Shown here in pieces: positions 30,930 through 40,702 of a DNA stretch of 64,000 nucleotides. The stretch lies in the NCBI RefSeq assembly GCF_013623835.1, contig NZ_JABKDE010000002.1:372001-436000 (forward strand), given 5' to 3'. The translations under genes were made by a program, and so were the position numbers. How positions within the stretch are numbered: position 1 is the stretch's first letter; each line of letters opens with the position of its first letter. The notes under the pieces were generated by a model. That model made no database searches. It saw only the letters and a program-made list of their open reading frames with translations, and had not been told where the DNA came from. This stretch comes from Brevibacterium oceani. GTDB lineage: Bacteria > Actinomycetota > Actinomycetes > Actinomycetales > Brevibacteriaceae.

Positions 30930-32762
30930 ATGACGACACCTGACGCACCCACGTCCGACGCCGGCACAGGCCAGACGAGAGCCTCCAACCCCGTCGCCGA
31001 CGCGGCGACCGCGACCAAGAACCGCTTCGCCTCCTTCGACGGCGTCCCACCGCAGAACGAGATCGTCACCGTCGCCACGGCCGCGTACCTCGACGCCGTC
31101 GACCCCGACGACCCGCCCGAGCCCCGTCTGCTCGAGAAGCAGCTGCTCAGCGTCGTCAACGGCGTGTTGAAGATGGTCAACCCGAAGGCCTCCACGTCCC
31201 AGGAGAAGCTGCCGCTGCAGCGCACGCTGACCTACTGGCAGGTCGCGCAGGTGCTCCTGCGCCTGCACCACGTGATCCGCATCGCTCCCAACGCGAAGGA
31301 CACCGACCGCGAATACGACCTGCTGGCCATGTACCAGGCCACCGGCCCCGCCCGCGGGACGTACACCACCAGCGAGGACGACGTCCGAACCACGGCGCGC
31401 CAGTACAACACGCAGCTGAGCCTCAACGAGTTCAAGGAGGTCCTGGCGGTTCTGCGCGAAGACAGCCCGCGCCGGCACCAGAGCACGCACCCTGACTTCA
31501 TCGCCGCCCGCAACGGCATCGTCTTCTACGGCAACGATCCGCTGGACACGACGATCCACGGGGTCGACTTCCACTTCGAGCCGAAGCAGGTCCACCCCTT
31601 CGACCCGGCGATCATCCTGCTGACCAAGAACGACATCGAGTACGTCGACGACCCGGACCTGCCCGTCATCGCGCACGCGGTCGACGGCGACTGGGACGTC
31701 GTGTCCTGGATCGAGGAGTTCTTCGATCAGCCGGGCCAGGAGGGCATGGCCGAGCTGATCTGGGAGATCATCGGCGCGATCATCCGCCCGCACGTGCGCT
31801 GGGGCAAGAGCGCCTGGTTCTACTCCGAGCAGGGCAACAATGGCAAGGGCACCCTGTGCGCGCTCATGCGCAACCTTCTCGGAGCCCGGGCCCACACGTC
31901 GATCCCACTCAGCGACTTCGGCAAGGACTTCGCCCTCGAGCCCCTGGTGCGCGCGAACGCGATCATCGTCGACGAGAACGACGTCGGCACCTTCATCGAC
32001 AAGGCCGCCAACCTCAAGGCGATCGTCACCAACGACGTCATCCAGATCAACCGCAAGTACCGGATGCCGGTGGCCTACCAGTTCTGGGGCTTCATGATCC
32101 AGTGCCTCAACGAGTTCCCTCGGGTCAAGGACAAGAGCGAGTCGTTCTACCGCAGGCAGCTGTTCGTGCCGTTCACGAAGTCCTTCACCGGGCGCGAGAA
32201 GAAGTACATCAAGGACGACTACCTGCAGCGCAGGGAAGTCCTCGAGTACGTCTTCTGGTACGCGATCAACCGCGCCGGCGCTGCCGACCCCGGGAACTAC
32301 TACCAGCTCTCCGAGCCGGTGGCCACCAAGGAGGTCCTCGCCGAATACAAGGACTTCAACGACCCGGTGCGCGCCTTCTGGGAGGAGTTCCGTCTCCGGC
32401 TGGTGTGGGACCTCGCGCCCTTCACGTTCCTGTACGACCTGTACAAGGCGTGGTTCTCCGACGTCTCGCCCTCGGGCTCGCCGGTGTCGAACAAGCAGTT
32501 CATCACCGACCTCGTCGCGATCGTCCGGGCCGACCCGCTGTGGCACTGCGCGGACAAGAACAAGAAGCACCGCCCCGGCCAGATGATGAGCGCCCCTGAG
32601 CCCCTCATTGCCGAGTACGAGCTGAAGAAGTGGGCGAACCCGTCCTACAAGGGCTCGGACCCGCAGAAGATCGGCCAGCCCGTTCTCCAGGCCAACTACC
32701 GCGGCCTGCTGCGGCACCTCGGCCCTGCCGCCGCCTCCTCATCCGACGAAGAACAGGACTGA
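30930..32762 (+). CDS. D5-type superfamily 3 helicase (replication initiator)
   Basis: 610 residues. Walker A SEQGNNGKGT (Lys 306) and Walker B IIVDEND (Asp 348, Glu 349), with the CLNEFPRVKD sensor region and FVPFTKSF, match phage/plasmid D5-like SF3 helicases. The N-terminal 170 residues carry no primase motif, so primase activity is not supported. ATG 30930 follows a GAGAAAGACAG purine stretch. It lies directly downstream of the iterons and upstream of the polymerase, the expected layout of a replication operon. Confidence 0.88.
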   Translation: MTTPDAPTSDAGTGQTRASNPVADAATATKNRFASFDGVPPQNEIVTVATAAYLDAVDPDDPPEPRLLEKQLLSVVNGVLKMVNPKASTSQEKLPLQRTLTYWQVAQVLLRLHHVIRIAPNAKDTDREYDLLAMYQATGPARGTYTTSEDDVRTTARQYNTQLSLNEFKEVLAVLREDSPRRHQSTHPDFIAARNGIVFYGNDPLDTTIHGVDFHFEPKQVHPFDPAIILLTKNDIEYVDDPDLPVIAHAVDGDWDVVSWIEEFFDQPGQEGMAELIWEIIGAIIRPHVRWGKSAWFYSEQGNNGKGTLCALMRNLLGARAHTSIPLSDFGKDFALEPLVRANAIIVDENDVGTFIDKAANLKAIVTNDVIQINRKYRMPVAYQFWGFMIQCLNEFPRVKDKSESFYRRQLFVPFTKSFTGREKKYIKDDYLQRREVLEYVFWYAINRAGAADPGNYYQLSEPVATKEVLAEYKDFNDPVRAFWEEFRLRLVWDLAPFTFLYDLYKAWFSDVSPSGSPVSNKQFITDLVAIVRADPLWHCADKNKKHRPGQMMSAPEPLIAEYELKKWANPSYKGSDPQKIGQPVLQANYRGLLRHLGPAAASSSDEEQD

Positions 32763-32765
32763 CGC

Positions 32766-33032
32766 ATGCCCAAGAAGATCGAGATCGCCGACAACGAGCA
32801 GCTGCGCGGCCTCGTCGACGCGATGCACTCCGTCGCCGAGCAGCAGGCCCGCGTGGCCACCGCGCTCACCGACGTCGCGCGCGAGCAGCGGATCACCAGC
32901 CTCATCGTCCGCTCGCAGATCTCGACCGACGCCGAAGAGAAGAAGCGACTGATGGACGAGGCCGTCGAGCGCATGGAGATGCCTCGGCGACGCTCGCCCC
33001 ACGACCCCATCGGACGCCACGAGCGCCGCTAG
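32766..33032 (+). CDS. Small coiled-coil protein
   Basis: 88 residues, predicted helical throughout (LVDAMHSVAEQQARVATALTD), basic C-terminus. Starts three bases after the helicase stop, so it is co-translated. No family recognised; could be a helicase loader or accessory factor. Confidence 0.6.
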   Translation: MPKKIEIADNEQLRGLVDAMHSVAEQQARVATALTDVAREQRITSLIVRSQISTDAEEKKRLMDEAVERMEMPRRRSPHDPIGRHERR

Positions 33033-33102
33033 AGACCGCGGCCCACCCCTCGTCCCGATGAACACGCACCGGCCGAGGGGCCGACGCCCAAGGAGACCCA
33101 CC

Positions 33103-36100
33103 ATGACGACATCCCGTTCCCCCGTCACCGCCGAGACGTCGCTGTTCACGTTCTACGACATCGAGTCGCTGTCGAACGTGTTCTCGCTCTGCGCCTACAC
33201 GCCCCGGCCCGTCGGCACCCTGGACGAGCTCGAGGTGTTCTTCCTCGCCGATGATGACGCGATCGACGTCTCCGTCGATCCGCAGGCGCTCTACGAGGCG
33301 ATCCTCGCGTCGAACCCGGGGCTGCCCGCCGTGCGCGTGAAACTGTTTAACCTGCGCAGCGAGAAGGGAAACCTCCGTCTCGCCGAGCTCATCGGCCTCT
33401 CGGACGCCGACCAGGTCTGCCACCGCGGCGAGGAGTCGAAGTACCCTGACGCGCTGCGGCCCGTGTGCGACACCGACCCCGAGTACGACCCGGCCGAGCA
33501 CCCTTTCCTCGCCGGCTACAACTCGATGAACTACGACACGACCATGATCGCGCTCTACCTCAGCGAGGCCTTCCCGGCTCCGCACGGGCAGTCGCTGTTC
33601 CAGCAGGTCACGGCGGACAAGATGCGCGAGCACAACGACAAGCTGTTCAGCGCCGACTACATCGACTACATGCCGAAGGCGCTCGGCTGGGACGACCCCG
33701 CCGCGAAGATCCGCATGTCGATGCTCCGCTCGGGCCGCCACCTCGACGTCGCCCGGCTCAACGAGCTGCAGCAGAAGGTCGGCCTCAAGCGCCTGCTCGG
33801 CATGCTCGGCCACCAGATCAAGGAGTCCGAGAAGCTCAGCCACGACACCTCGATCGCCACGGTCGAGGAGCTCTACGAGCTGCTGGCCTACAACGTCTCG
33901 GACTGCCTCGGGCTGTCCCAGCTCTTCGAGCACCCGACGTACTCCAGCGCCTTCGACCTCAAGGCCGGCCTGCTCTACCAGTACGACGAGACCCGCTACT
34001 CCAAGAGCGGCTCCGTGCGCCGGGACCGCCTGGCCATCGACTCGTCGTCGGCGAAGTTCGTGGGCCGGATCCTCGCGCCGTATGCGAGCCTGTGCGACAT
34101 CGAATCGGTGTCGTTCATGTACCCGCACCCCGAGGTCGCCGCGGAGCGCGGCGTCGAACCGGTCAACGTCCTCGACGAGTGCATCCGCTTCTTCGAGGAC
34201 GAGGTCGTGCCCGACCGCGCGAGCGATCCAGCCCAGGCCAAGGCTCACGCGCAGTTCATGAAAGTAGCCGGCTACTACCGGGTCATCGAGGGTCAGAACT
34301 TCAACGACTCCGAGGAGTACCGGGAGGCCTTCCCCGCCGGCCCCGCGGCGTGGTCGCTGCGCGACGTGCCCAAGACTGCGAACAACCTCCCGTACTTCCT
34401 GCCCGGGGCCCAGCCTTCGGCGTGCTTCGCGACCTTCTCCACCGGAGGGATCCACGGGGCCGAGGCCGACATGACCACGTACCGCATCGACGCCTTCGAG
34501 CGGGAAGCGCAGGAAATGATGATCGACAGGGCCAGGCGCGTCTTCCCCGACGCGAAGGACTTCGTCGCCGCCGCCAAGGACCAGCACAGCATGCTGCCGC
34601 TGCCCGACGGCTCGGTCGTCGACAAGCGCCTGGTGCTGCTGGGCTCCGACCCGGAGAAGGTGAAGTACCGCAAGCCGAAGAAGGACGAGCCGATCCAGGC
34701 CGAGCAGCTCGCTCGCGCCCAGGAGCTCGTGCCCGACCCGGCCGACCTCCTGGCCGCCCAGCGTCCGGAGGAGCACAAGCTCGACGTCGCCCTGACCGAC
34801 GGCACCGTGCTCGTCGGCAAGACCGTCCTGGCCACCACCACGGCCACGGGCGCGACCTATCGGGAGGAGCCGGCGAAGAAGGCCCCGGAGCTGTTCGTCG
34901 CCAAGCAGGACGGATCGACGAAGCTGCACCCGAAGTACGCGCGCACCTCCGCCGGGCACGTGATCCACGAGGACTTCACGAGCTACTACCCGAACCTGCT
35001 GCGCAACATGCGGGCGTTCTACAACCCCGAGCTGGGCGAGGACCGCTACGCGAAGATCTTCTTCGACAAGGAGCGCTATGGAGAAATGCTGAAGAATCCC
35101 GAGATCACCGAGGAGGAGCAATCGCGGCTGACCACGCTGCGCAACGGGACGAAGCTGATCCTCAACTCGGCCTCGGGCGCGGGCGACGCGGCGCACAGGA
35201 CGCCCATCAGGATGAACAACCAGATCATCTCGATGCGCATCCTCGGTCAGCTCTTCAGCTGGCGGATCGGCCAGGCCCAGACCCTCGCCGGTGCGCGGAT
35301 CATCTCGACCAACACCGACGGCCTCTACTCGGTCCTGGACTGGGAAACCAACAACCGGGTGCTCGACGAGCAATCGGCGCAGATCGGCGTCGACATCGAG
35401 CCCGAGCCGATGTTCCTCATCTCCAAGGACTCGAACAACCGGCTGGAGCTCATGCGCCCCAAACGGCACAAGGTTCCGCAGCTCAGCGATGCCGAGTACG
35501 AGGCGCTGACCGTGCCCGAGTGGAAGATCACCGCTGCCGGCGGTGGCACCCTCGCGTGCCACGGCGGGCCCCGGCCCGACAAGGCGCTGGCGCACCCGGC
35601 GGTGATCGACTTCGCCCTGGCTCGGTACCTGCAGACGGTCTCGAGCCGCGGCGAGGAGTCGCTGGCCGAGCCCTTCGATCCTGAGCTCGGTCGCAAGCTC
35701 ATCCACGAGGCCGTCAAGCCCGACGACCCGGTGAAGACGCTGCGCCTGTTCCAGAACGTCATCGCCGCCTCGCGCGGCTCGATCACCTACCCGTTCGCCG
35801 TCGCCCCCATCGACCCCGCAGTGGGCGTGGAGACCGACGACAACGGGAACGTGGCCGGGCTCGGCGAGCACCGGGCCCTGCAGATGATCAACCGCGTGTT
35901 CATCGTGCGACCCGGCACCGCTCGGGCCACGAGCCTGCTCAACGCCGGCGCGTGGAAGGTCAATCCCGCCAGCCAGGCCAAGCGCCGGGAGACGGGCAAC
36001 CAGGGCGTTCGGCGCGACCCCGTCGCCGTGGACGTGCTCAGGCACCACGGTTGGGCGATCTCACGGGCCGAGGCGAGCTCCGGCGACGGACTCGTCAGGG

Positions 36101-36294
36101 TCCCCGACGATCAGGACGTCGTGGTGCGCAGGATCAACAGCATCGACCCGGCGTGGCCGATGCTCATCGTCAACGACGACCTGCACACGCTCGGCGAGGA
36201 GCGGGTCCGAGGGCTCATCGAGTCGCTCGACCTGGACGTCTACACGGGGATGCTCCGCGAGACGTTCGAGAAGAACTGGCGCAACGCCGCCTGA
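33103..36294 (+). CDS. Family B-like DNA polymerase
   Basis: 1063 residues. Exonuclease motif FYDIES (Asp 19, Glu 21) with YNSMNYDTT further on. Polymerase motif A is DFTSYYP (Asp 624), motif B KLILNSASG (Lys 684), motif C TNTDG (737-740). In motif C the first Asp of the usual DTD is Asn. A nested region (about 430-600) is unassigned. ATG 33103 follows AAGGAG. It should replicate the element together with the helicase upstream. The substitution in motif C either marks a divergent subfamily or reduced activity. A terminator follows at 36322. Confidence 0.85.
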   Translation: MTTSRSPVTAETSLFTFYDIESLSNVFSLCAYTPRPVGTLDELEVFFLADDDAIDVSVDPQALYEAILASNPGLPAVRVKLFNLRSEKGNLRLAELIGLSDADQVCHRGEESKYPDALRPVCDTDPEYDPAEHPFLAGYNSMNYDTTMIALYLSEAFPAPHGQSLFQQVTADKMREHNDKLFSADYIDYMPKALGWDDPAAKIRMSMLRSGRHLDVARLNELQQKVGLKRLLGMLGHQIKESEKLSHDTSIATVEELYELLAYNVSDCLGLSQLFEHPTYSSAFDLKAGLLYQYDETRYSKSGSVRRDRLAIDSSSAKFVGRILAPYASLCDIESVSFMYPHPEVAAERGVEPVNVLDECIRFFEDEVVPDRASDPAQAKAHAQFMKVAGYYRVIEGQNFNDSEEYREAFPAGPAAWSLRDVPKTANNLPYFLPGAQPSACFATFSTGGIHGAEADMTTYRIDAFEREAQEMMIDRARRVFPDAKDFVAAAKDQHSMLPLPDGSVVDKRLVLLGSDPEKVKYRKPKKDEPIQAEQLARAQELVPDPADLLAAQRPEEHKLDVALTDGTVLVGKTVLATTTATGATYREEPAKKAPELFVAKQDGSTKLHPKYARTSAGHVIHEDFTSYYPNLLRNMRAFYNPELGEDRYAKIFFDKERYGEMLKNPEITEEEQSRLTTLRNGTKLILNSASGAGDAAHRTPIRMNNQIISMRILGQLFSWRIGQAQTLAGARIISTNTDGLYSVLDWETNNRVLDEQSAQIGVDIEPEPMFLISKDSNNRLELMRPKRHKVPQLSDAEYEALTVPEWKITAAGGGTLACHGGPRPDKALAHPAVIDFALARYLQTVSSRGEESLAEPFDPELGRKLIHEAVKPDDPVKTLRLFQNVIAASRGSITYPFAVAPIDPAVGVETDDNGNVAGLGEHRALQMINRVFIVRPGTARATSLLNAGAWKVNPASQAKRRETGNQGVRRDPVAVDVLRHHGWAISRAEASSGDGLVRVPDDQDVVVRRINSIDPAWPMLIVNDDLHTLGEERVRGLIESLDLDVYTGMLRETFEKNWRNAA

Positions 36295-36321
36295 GCGCCC
36301 GCCCGCCGCAGCGCATCCGAG

Positions 36322-36377
36322 AACGGGGTGCCGCGCACGTCACCAGGATCCCTGGAGCGACGGCGCGGCACCCCGTT
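36322..36377 (+). terminator. Terminator hairpin
   Basis: AACGGGGTGCCGCGC pairs with GCGCGGCACCCCGTT, loop 26 bases. Confidence 0.75.
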
Positions 36378-36488
36378 GGCCTTTCCGATACAGCAGTGAC
36401 AGCGACTCCACAAATGAGTCGAGTAACGGCATAATTGAACTGAGAGACGAGTCGAAACGATCTCTCGATAACAAGACAGGAGACCACC

Positions 36489-36938
36489 ATGGCCACCGAC
36501 AACCTTCCTTCGAGGGGCAGCGACCCGGACACCTCCGTCGCCGCCGCGCAGACCGCCTCGCACCACGCTCCGATCGTCCGCGACGTCGTCCTGCGCATCA
36601 TGCAGGAGGACGGCCCGCTCACCCATGACGAGCTCATCGGCAAGTACCACCGGCTCGTCGTCATCGAGCCGGAGACTCCCCGGGCTTCGGACTCCGGCAT
36701 CCGCACGCGCCTGAGCGAGCTGCGCCGGGCCGGACTGATCGCCAAGGACACCGAAGAGGGCGTGTCTACCTTCGGCAACCGCGCCAAGCGCTGGATCGCG
36801 GTGGACCCGGACGCCCCGGCCCCGCAGCCTGCAGCCGCCCCCGACGACGACCCGGTCTCGGCCGCCCTCGGCGAGGACGACATCGTCCGCTCCGACCCGC
36901 AGGGGAACGGAGACGCCGGCGGCGACGACGAGGCGTGA
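36489..36938 (+). CDS. Winged-helix protein
   Basis: 149 residues. SDPDTSVAAAQTA start, then DVVLRIMQEDGPLTHDELIGKY...SGIRTRLSELRRAGLIAKD, a winged helix-turn-helix of the type found in phage regulators, ending in an acidic tail. ACAGGAGA precedes the ATG. An AT-rich block CATAATT 60 bases upstream is a possible -10. First gene of a VRR-NUC and SNF2 unit. Confidence 0.75.
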   Translation: MATDNLPSRGSDPDTSVAAAQTASHHAPIVRDVVLRIMQEDGPLTHDELIGKYHRLVVIEPETPRASDSGIRTRLSELRRAGLIAKDTEEGVSTFGNRAKRWIAVDPDAPAPQPAAAPDDDPVSAALGEDDIVRSDPQGNGDAGGDDEA

Positions 36939-36944
36939 TCTCTC

Positions 36945-37268
36945 ATGGCACCGCAGTCACGCTCCCTCGAGCGCGCGGTCGAGCGCTACCTGCTCCTGCA
37001 GTGCCGGGCGCACGGCTTCCTCTGCATGAAGTTCGTGTCCCCGGCCCGCGGGGGAGTGCCCGACAGGATCGTCGTGTCCCCTGCCGGGACCGTCTTCGTC
37101 GAGGTGAAGCGTCCTGGCGGCTCGTTGCGCAAGCTCCAGCTGACCATGCACGCGAAGCTGCGTCGGCACGGAGGGCAGGTCCACGTCGTCGACGACCAGG
37201 AGAGCGTCGACGCCCTGATCGCGCATCTCGTCGATGCCGCCGGACACAGCGGCGCTGCCGCGTCGTGA
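36945..37268 (+). CDS. VRR-NUC domain nuclease
   Basis: 107 residues, a stand-alone VRR-NUC domain: SLERAVERYLL, then RGGVPDRIVV (metal-binding Asp) and VFVEVKRPGG (Glu and Lys of the ExK motif), QLTMHAKL. This is the PD-(D/E)XK type found in phages and Fan1, acting on branched DNA. Starts six bases after the winged-helix gene and 52 bases ahead of the SNF2 gene. Confidence 0.9.
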   Translation: MAPQSRSLERAVERYLLLQCRAHGFLCMKFVSPARGGVPDRIVVSPAGTVFVEVKRPGGSLRKLQLTMHAKLRRHGGQVHVVDDQESVDALIAHLVDAAGHSGAAAS

Positions 37269-37320
37269 AGGACTGCGGCGCACCTGCACAGATTTCACCA
37301 CCATCACCAGGAGGCCCACC

Positions 37321-39198
37321 ATGTCCGACACCCTCGCGGCACCGGCCCCGATCACCCTGAAGCCCCACCAGCAGCAAGTGCACGACTTCCTCGTCGGTCG
37401 CCCGTTCGCGGGGGCCTGGCTCGGGATCGGCTCCGGCAAGACTCTGACCTCGCTCTCCGTCCTGCAGACCGTGCGGCCGATGGGCCACATCCTCGTGATC
37501 GCCCCCGTGCCGATCGCTCGGTCCACCTGGCTCGACGAGATCGACAAGTGGGGCTTCCCGATCACCACGAAGTCGCTCATCGTCGACGAGCGGGACCGCA
37601 AGCTGAGCAAGGACAAGCGCCTCGCCCGGTTCCAGGAGGTCTTCACCGACCCACCGACGATGTACTTCATCAACCAGGAGCTGCTCACGCAGCCGCCCCA
37701 CTCCACGAACCTCATCGTGCCGCTGCCGGGCGTCCCGGCTCCGGCGGACCTGCCGAAGCGCGCTCGGCTCGTGCTCGACTACCTGATCACCCACGGCGAG
37801 ATGACCAAGGACGAGCTCGTCGACGGCTTCCGCCAGCACGACCTCGCCCGCTCCGGCGACGCCAGGCCCGTTGCCAAGGCCAAGGTCGCCGCCTCGATCA
37901 GGCAGCTGATCGACGCCGGCCTCGCGGCCCGCGAGGTCCGGGCCTGCCGCTCCTGCGGCGGCGTCGGGTGCCCCGCCTGCCGCTCAGGGCTCATTGACCA
38001 GATGCCGATCCAGCGGATCGCCGGTCCCGACGGGCGCAAGCACGACACGATCATCTGGCCGTTCTCGACGGTCATCATCGACGAGTCGCAGGGCTTCAAG
38101 TCCCACTCCTCGGAGCGCTTCAAGGCCCTGAAGGTGGTCCGCCCGGCGATCACCCGGCTCATCGAGCTCACAGGCACGCCGACCCCTAACGGCCTGCACG
38201 ACCTGTGGAGCCAGATCTACCTGCTCGACCAGGGTGAAGCACTCGGGCGGACGATCACCGAGTTCCGCGACAAGTGGTTCACGCCGAAGATGATCCCCGG
38301 ACAGACGATCCCCGTCGACTGGATCCCCACGGCCGGTGCCGAGAAGGAGATCTACGACGCGATCCGACACCTGGTGATGAGCGCGCAGAACACCGACCTG
38401 AAGCTGCCCCCGCTGACCATCGAGGACGTCAACGTCACCCTCCCGGCGGACCTGCTGCAGTCCTACAAGGAGTTCCGCAACGAGCTCGTCATCGACGTGG
38501 TCAAGCCCTACGTCGACGAGCACGGCGCTCTGAAGCAGTCCATCGCCTCGATCGTCGCCGAGAACCAGGCGGTGCTCACGAGCAAGCTCATGCAGTTCGC
38601 CTCCGGCACGCTCTACACCGGAGATCCCGACGACCCCCCGACCAAGGGCCAGTACGAGGTCATCCACACCGAGAAGCTGGAGATGGCCGAGTACATCGTG
38701 CGCAACAACGGCGGCGAACCAGTGCTCATCCCGTACCACTTCCGATCCGACCTCGAGCAGCTGCTCGAGCGCTTCGCCACGGCGGGCATCGGCGCGCAGG
38801 CCTTCGACGGCTCTCGCGACATGGTCCGACGATGGAACGCCGGTCAGATCCCGGTGATGCTGCTGCACCCGGCGTCAGCCGGCCACGGCCTCAACCTGCA
38901 GCACGGCGGCGCGACGATGATCTGGTACACCCTGCCGTTCTCGCTCGAGCACTACCTGCAGACCAACGGTCGGCTCTTCCGCACCGGCCAGACGAAGCCG
39001 GTGACCATCCATCGGCTGATCACCAAGGGTACGCAGGACGAGCGCATGCCGAACCTGCTCGCCGGCAAGGCGCAGGTCCAGGACGACCTCATCGAGGCCG
39101 TCTCCGGCGACGCCGCGTTCGAGGCCGCGAAGCTCGCCGCCCTGGAGGAGGAGATCCGCGAGGACCTCAACGACTTCTGGGTGGCCGAGCGCGTCTGA
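37321..39198 (+). CDS. SNF2-family helicase with inserted winged helix and zinc ribbon
   Basis: 625 residues. Motif I GIGSGKT (Lys 40), motif II DESQ (Asp 254), motif III LTGTPTPNGL, motifs V-VI HPASAGHGLNL and GRLFRTGQ. An insertion between motifs Ia and II (about 150-235) contains a winged-helix-like segment and a zinc ribbon C209, C212, C217, C220. Phage SNF2 proteins with VRR-NUC neighbours may work in recombination or restart. The insert should provide DNA binding. ATG 37321 has CAGGAGG upstream. Confidence 0.9.
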   Translation: MSDTLAAPAPITLKPHQQQVHDFLVGRPFAGAWLGIGSGKTLTSLSVLQTVRPMGHILVIAPVPIARSTWLDEIDKWGFPITTKSLIVDERDRKLSKDKRLARFQEVFTDPPTMYFINQELLTQPPHSTNLIVPLPGVPAPADLPKRARLVLDYLITHGEMTKDELVDGFRQHDLARSGDARPVAKAKVAASIRQLIDAGLAAREVRACRSCGGVGCPACRSGLIDQMPIQRIAGPDGRKHDTIIWPFSTVIIDESQGFKSHSSERFKALKVVRPAITRLIELTGTPTPNGLHDLWSQIYLLDQGEALGRTITEFRDKWFTPKMIPGQTIPVDWIPTAGAEKEIYDAIRHLVMSAQNTDLKLPPLTIEDVNVTLPADLLQSYKEFRNELVIDVVKPYVDEHGALKQSIASIVAENQAVLTSKLMQFASGTLYTGDPDDPPTKGQYEVIHTEKLEMAEYIVRNNGGEPVLIPYHFRSDLEQLLERFATAGIGAQAFDGSRDMVRRWNAGQIPVMLLHPASAGHGLNLQHGGATMIWYTLPFSLEHYLQTNGRLFRTGQTKPVTIHRLITKGTQDERMPNLLAGKAQVQDDLIEAVSGDAAFEAAKLAALEEEIREDLNDFWVAERV

Positions 39199-39208
39199 GC
39201 CGGTCATA

Positions 39209-39238
39209 GGTCGGCGATGCCGACCCGGGGGTGCTGAC
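39209..39238 (+). repeat. Dispersed triloop hairpin, copy 10
   Basis: GGTCGGC-GAT-GCCGACC then CGGGGG and GTGCTGAC. 80 bases ahead of ATG 39318. Confidence 0.65.
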
Positions 39239-39317
39239 GGGGTACTGCACCCGCTGCACCCCCGCCGCACCGCATTCCAACCGCGCCCATCGCGTGACGA
39301 CGAGGAGAGGAACACCC

Positions 39318-40286
39318 ATGTCCACCAAAGTCCACGACGCCTTCCGGCTACCCGCCGACGTCGATGTCCTCGCGCTGCCCGCGCAGTTGAGCGCCGCGAT
39401 CCTGCCCGCCAGGCTCCGCGCCGACGCGCAGGAGATCTACGACGCCGCGATCCACAACGCCGATCGATTCAGCGCTCATCGCGACATCACCCGGATGCCG
39501 CGGAGCCGCAAGCGCCCGACCTCCGATCTCACGCCGCTCTACAGTCCCGAGTGGCCCTGGATCAGCGCGATCCAGATCCTCGCCCAGCACGAGCGGGACG
39601 AGTCGCCGAGCTCGACGTTCCACGACCGTCACCGATTCGGCGTGCGCCTGGTGCGCGACCCCGAGGACCATCGCGTCCTCGCGCTCGTAGACGCTCCCCA
39701 TTCGTCGATTCGCGAGGCCTTCGAGGCCTTCGCGGTCGAGCACGGCTGGGCCGATTGGCACTACCAGAACCAGACCGACCAGCCCGAGGACGTCCCCGAC
39801 GACGAGTGGGACGAGCGCCGGAGGTCCTGGGACCGCGCGCTCTTCGACGCCGAGGGCACCGAGGACGCGGAGATCCGCATCCGGGTCGCACCGATGCTCA
39901 GCCACACCACCTCGCCGACCGTCATGGGCGGGGTCTTCGGAGACGAGCAGGCGGCCATCGACCGGATCGAGGTGCGCACCCCGGCCCAGCGCCTGTCCCG
40001 GCTGCTCCTCGACGCCGCGGTGAACGACGCCGGGCCCGAGAACGGCCAGGACGCGATCAGACTCGCCATCGACGCCCGCGACGCCCTGCGCCGAGCGATC
40101 AGCGACGACCATCGTGCTTGGCTCGAGGCACTCGCGCAGATGCCCGATGTCGGCGTCGATCAGCTGCGTCTACCCAGAGAGGGCGACGAGCCCGTCATCA
40201 CCCACCCCTTCGACGAAGAGGCGCTGCATAGCACCGCGTCGCGGATCATCGCCTCCGCCGCCTCCGAGGCGGGAGGTCCGTCATGA
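39318..40286 (+). CDS. Hypothetical protein
   Basis: 322 residues, acidic, soluble, no recognised domain. Conserved-looking aromatic patch EHGWADWHYQNQ in the middle and a C-terminal helix EALHSTASRIIASAASE. GAGGAGAGG precedes the ATG. Coupled by ATGA to the next gene. Function unknown. Confidence 0.6.
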   Translation: MSTKVHDAFRLPADVDVLALPAQLSAAILPARLRADAQEIYDAAIHNADRFSAHRDITRMPRSRKRPTSDLTPLYSPEWPWISAIQILAQHERDESPSSTFHDRHRFGVRLVRDPEDHRVLALVDAPHSSIREAFEAFAVEHGWADWHYQNQTDQPEDVPDDEWDERRRSWDRALFDAEGTEDAEIRIRVAPMLSHTTSPTVMGGVFGDEQAAIDRIEVRTPAQRLSRLLLDAAVNDAGPENGQDAIRLAIDARDALRRAISDDHRAWLEALAQMPDVGVDQLRLPREGDEPVITHPFDEEALHSTASRIIASAASEAGGPS

Positions 40287-40699
40287 CGTTCCCGCGCCCG
40301 CTGCCGCACACGATGAAACCGAAGAGCGTGCTGGCCGAGATGACCGTCGAGGACACCGAGAACACCTCCATGTGGGAAGTCCTGGTGCCGACCGTCTCCA
40401 ACTCGGGCAGACCGTTCACGGTCCGCCACCACCGCCAGTGGGACGCCCACGTCAAGGCTATCGCCGGCGGCATGACCCTCGTCCAGCCGGTCCGCGGCTC
40501 CTGGGTCGAGCCGGACACCGGCGAGGAGTTCACCGAGCGCGTGATCCCCGTCCGGATCATGTGCACCCGCGAGCAGATCGTCGAGATCTGCAAGGAGACC
40601 GCTCGCTTCTACGACCAACTCGCCGTGCTCGCCACCCTCGTGGCGACCGAGACGGTGCTCGTCACCAACCCCACGGCCACCCGTCCCGAGGAGGACTGA
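40283..40699 (+). CDS. Hypothetical protein
   Basis: 138 residues, no recognised domain; strand-rich first half (NTSMWEVLVPTVSNSG), then a helix REQIVEICKETARFYDQLAVLATL. Four-base overlap with the gene before and three bases to the gene after, so tightly co-translated. The layout recalls small phage accessory proteins. Function unknown. Confidence 0.6.
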   Translation: MTFPRPLPHTMKPKSVLAEMTVEDTENTSMWEVLVPTVSNSGRPFTVRHHRQWDAHVKAIAGGMTLVQPVRGSWVEPDTGEEFTERVIPVRIMCTREQIVEICKETARFYDQLAVLATLVATETVLVTNPTATRPEED

Positions 40700-40702
40700 C
40701 GC

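Noticed and set aside
30840..32717. Antisense open frame opposite the helicase gene
   Set aside because: Same reason; the sense strand has Walker A and B and a ribosome binding site.
32902..36048. Very long antisense open frame (1048 codons) opposite the polymerase gene
   Set aside because: It is a shadow of the GC-rich polymerase gene: repetitive Arg/Val/Gly/Leu composition and no motifs, while the sense strand carries all polymerase motifs.
9173..36455. GAGTCGA heptamer near several promoters (for example 9173, 36416, 36449)
   Set aside because: About eight copies are expected by chance in 64 kb, so clustering near starts is not convincing without statistics.
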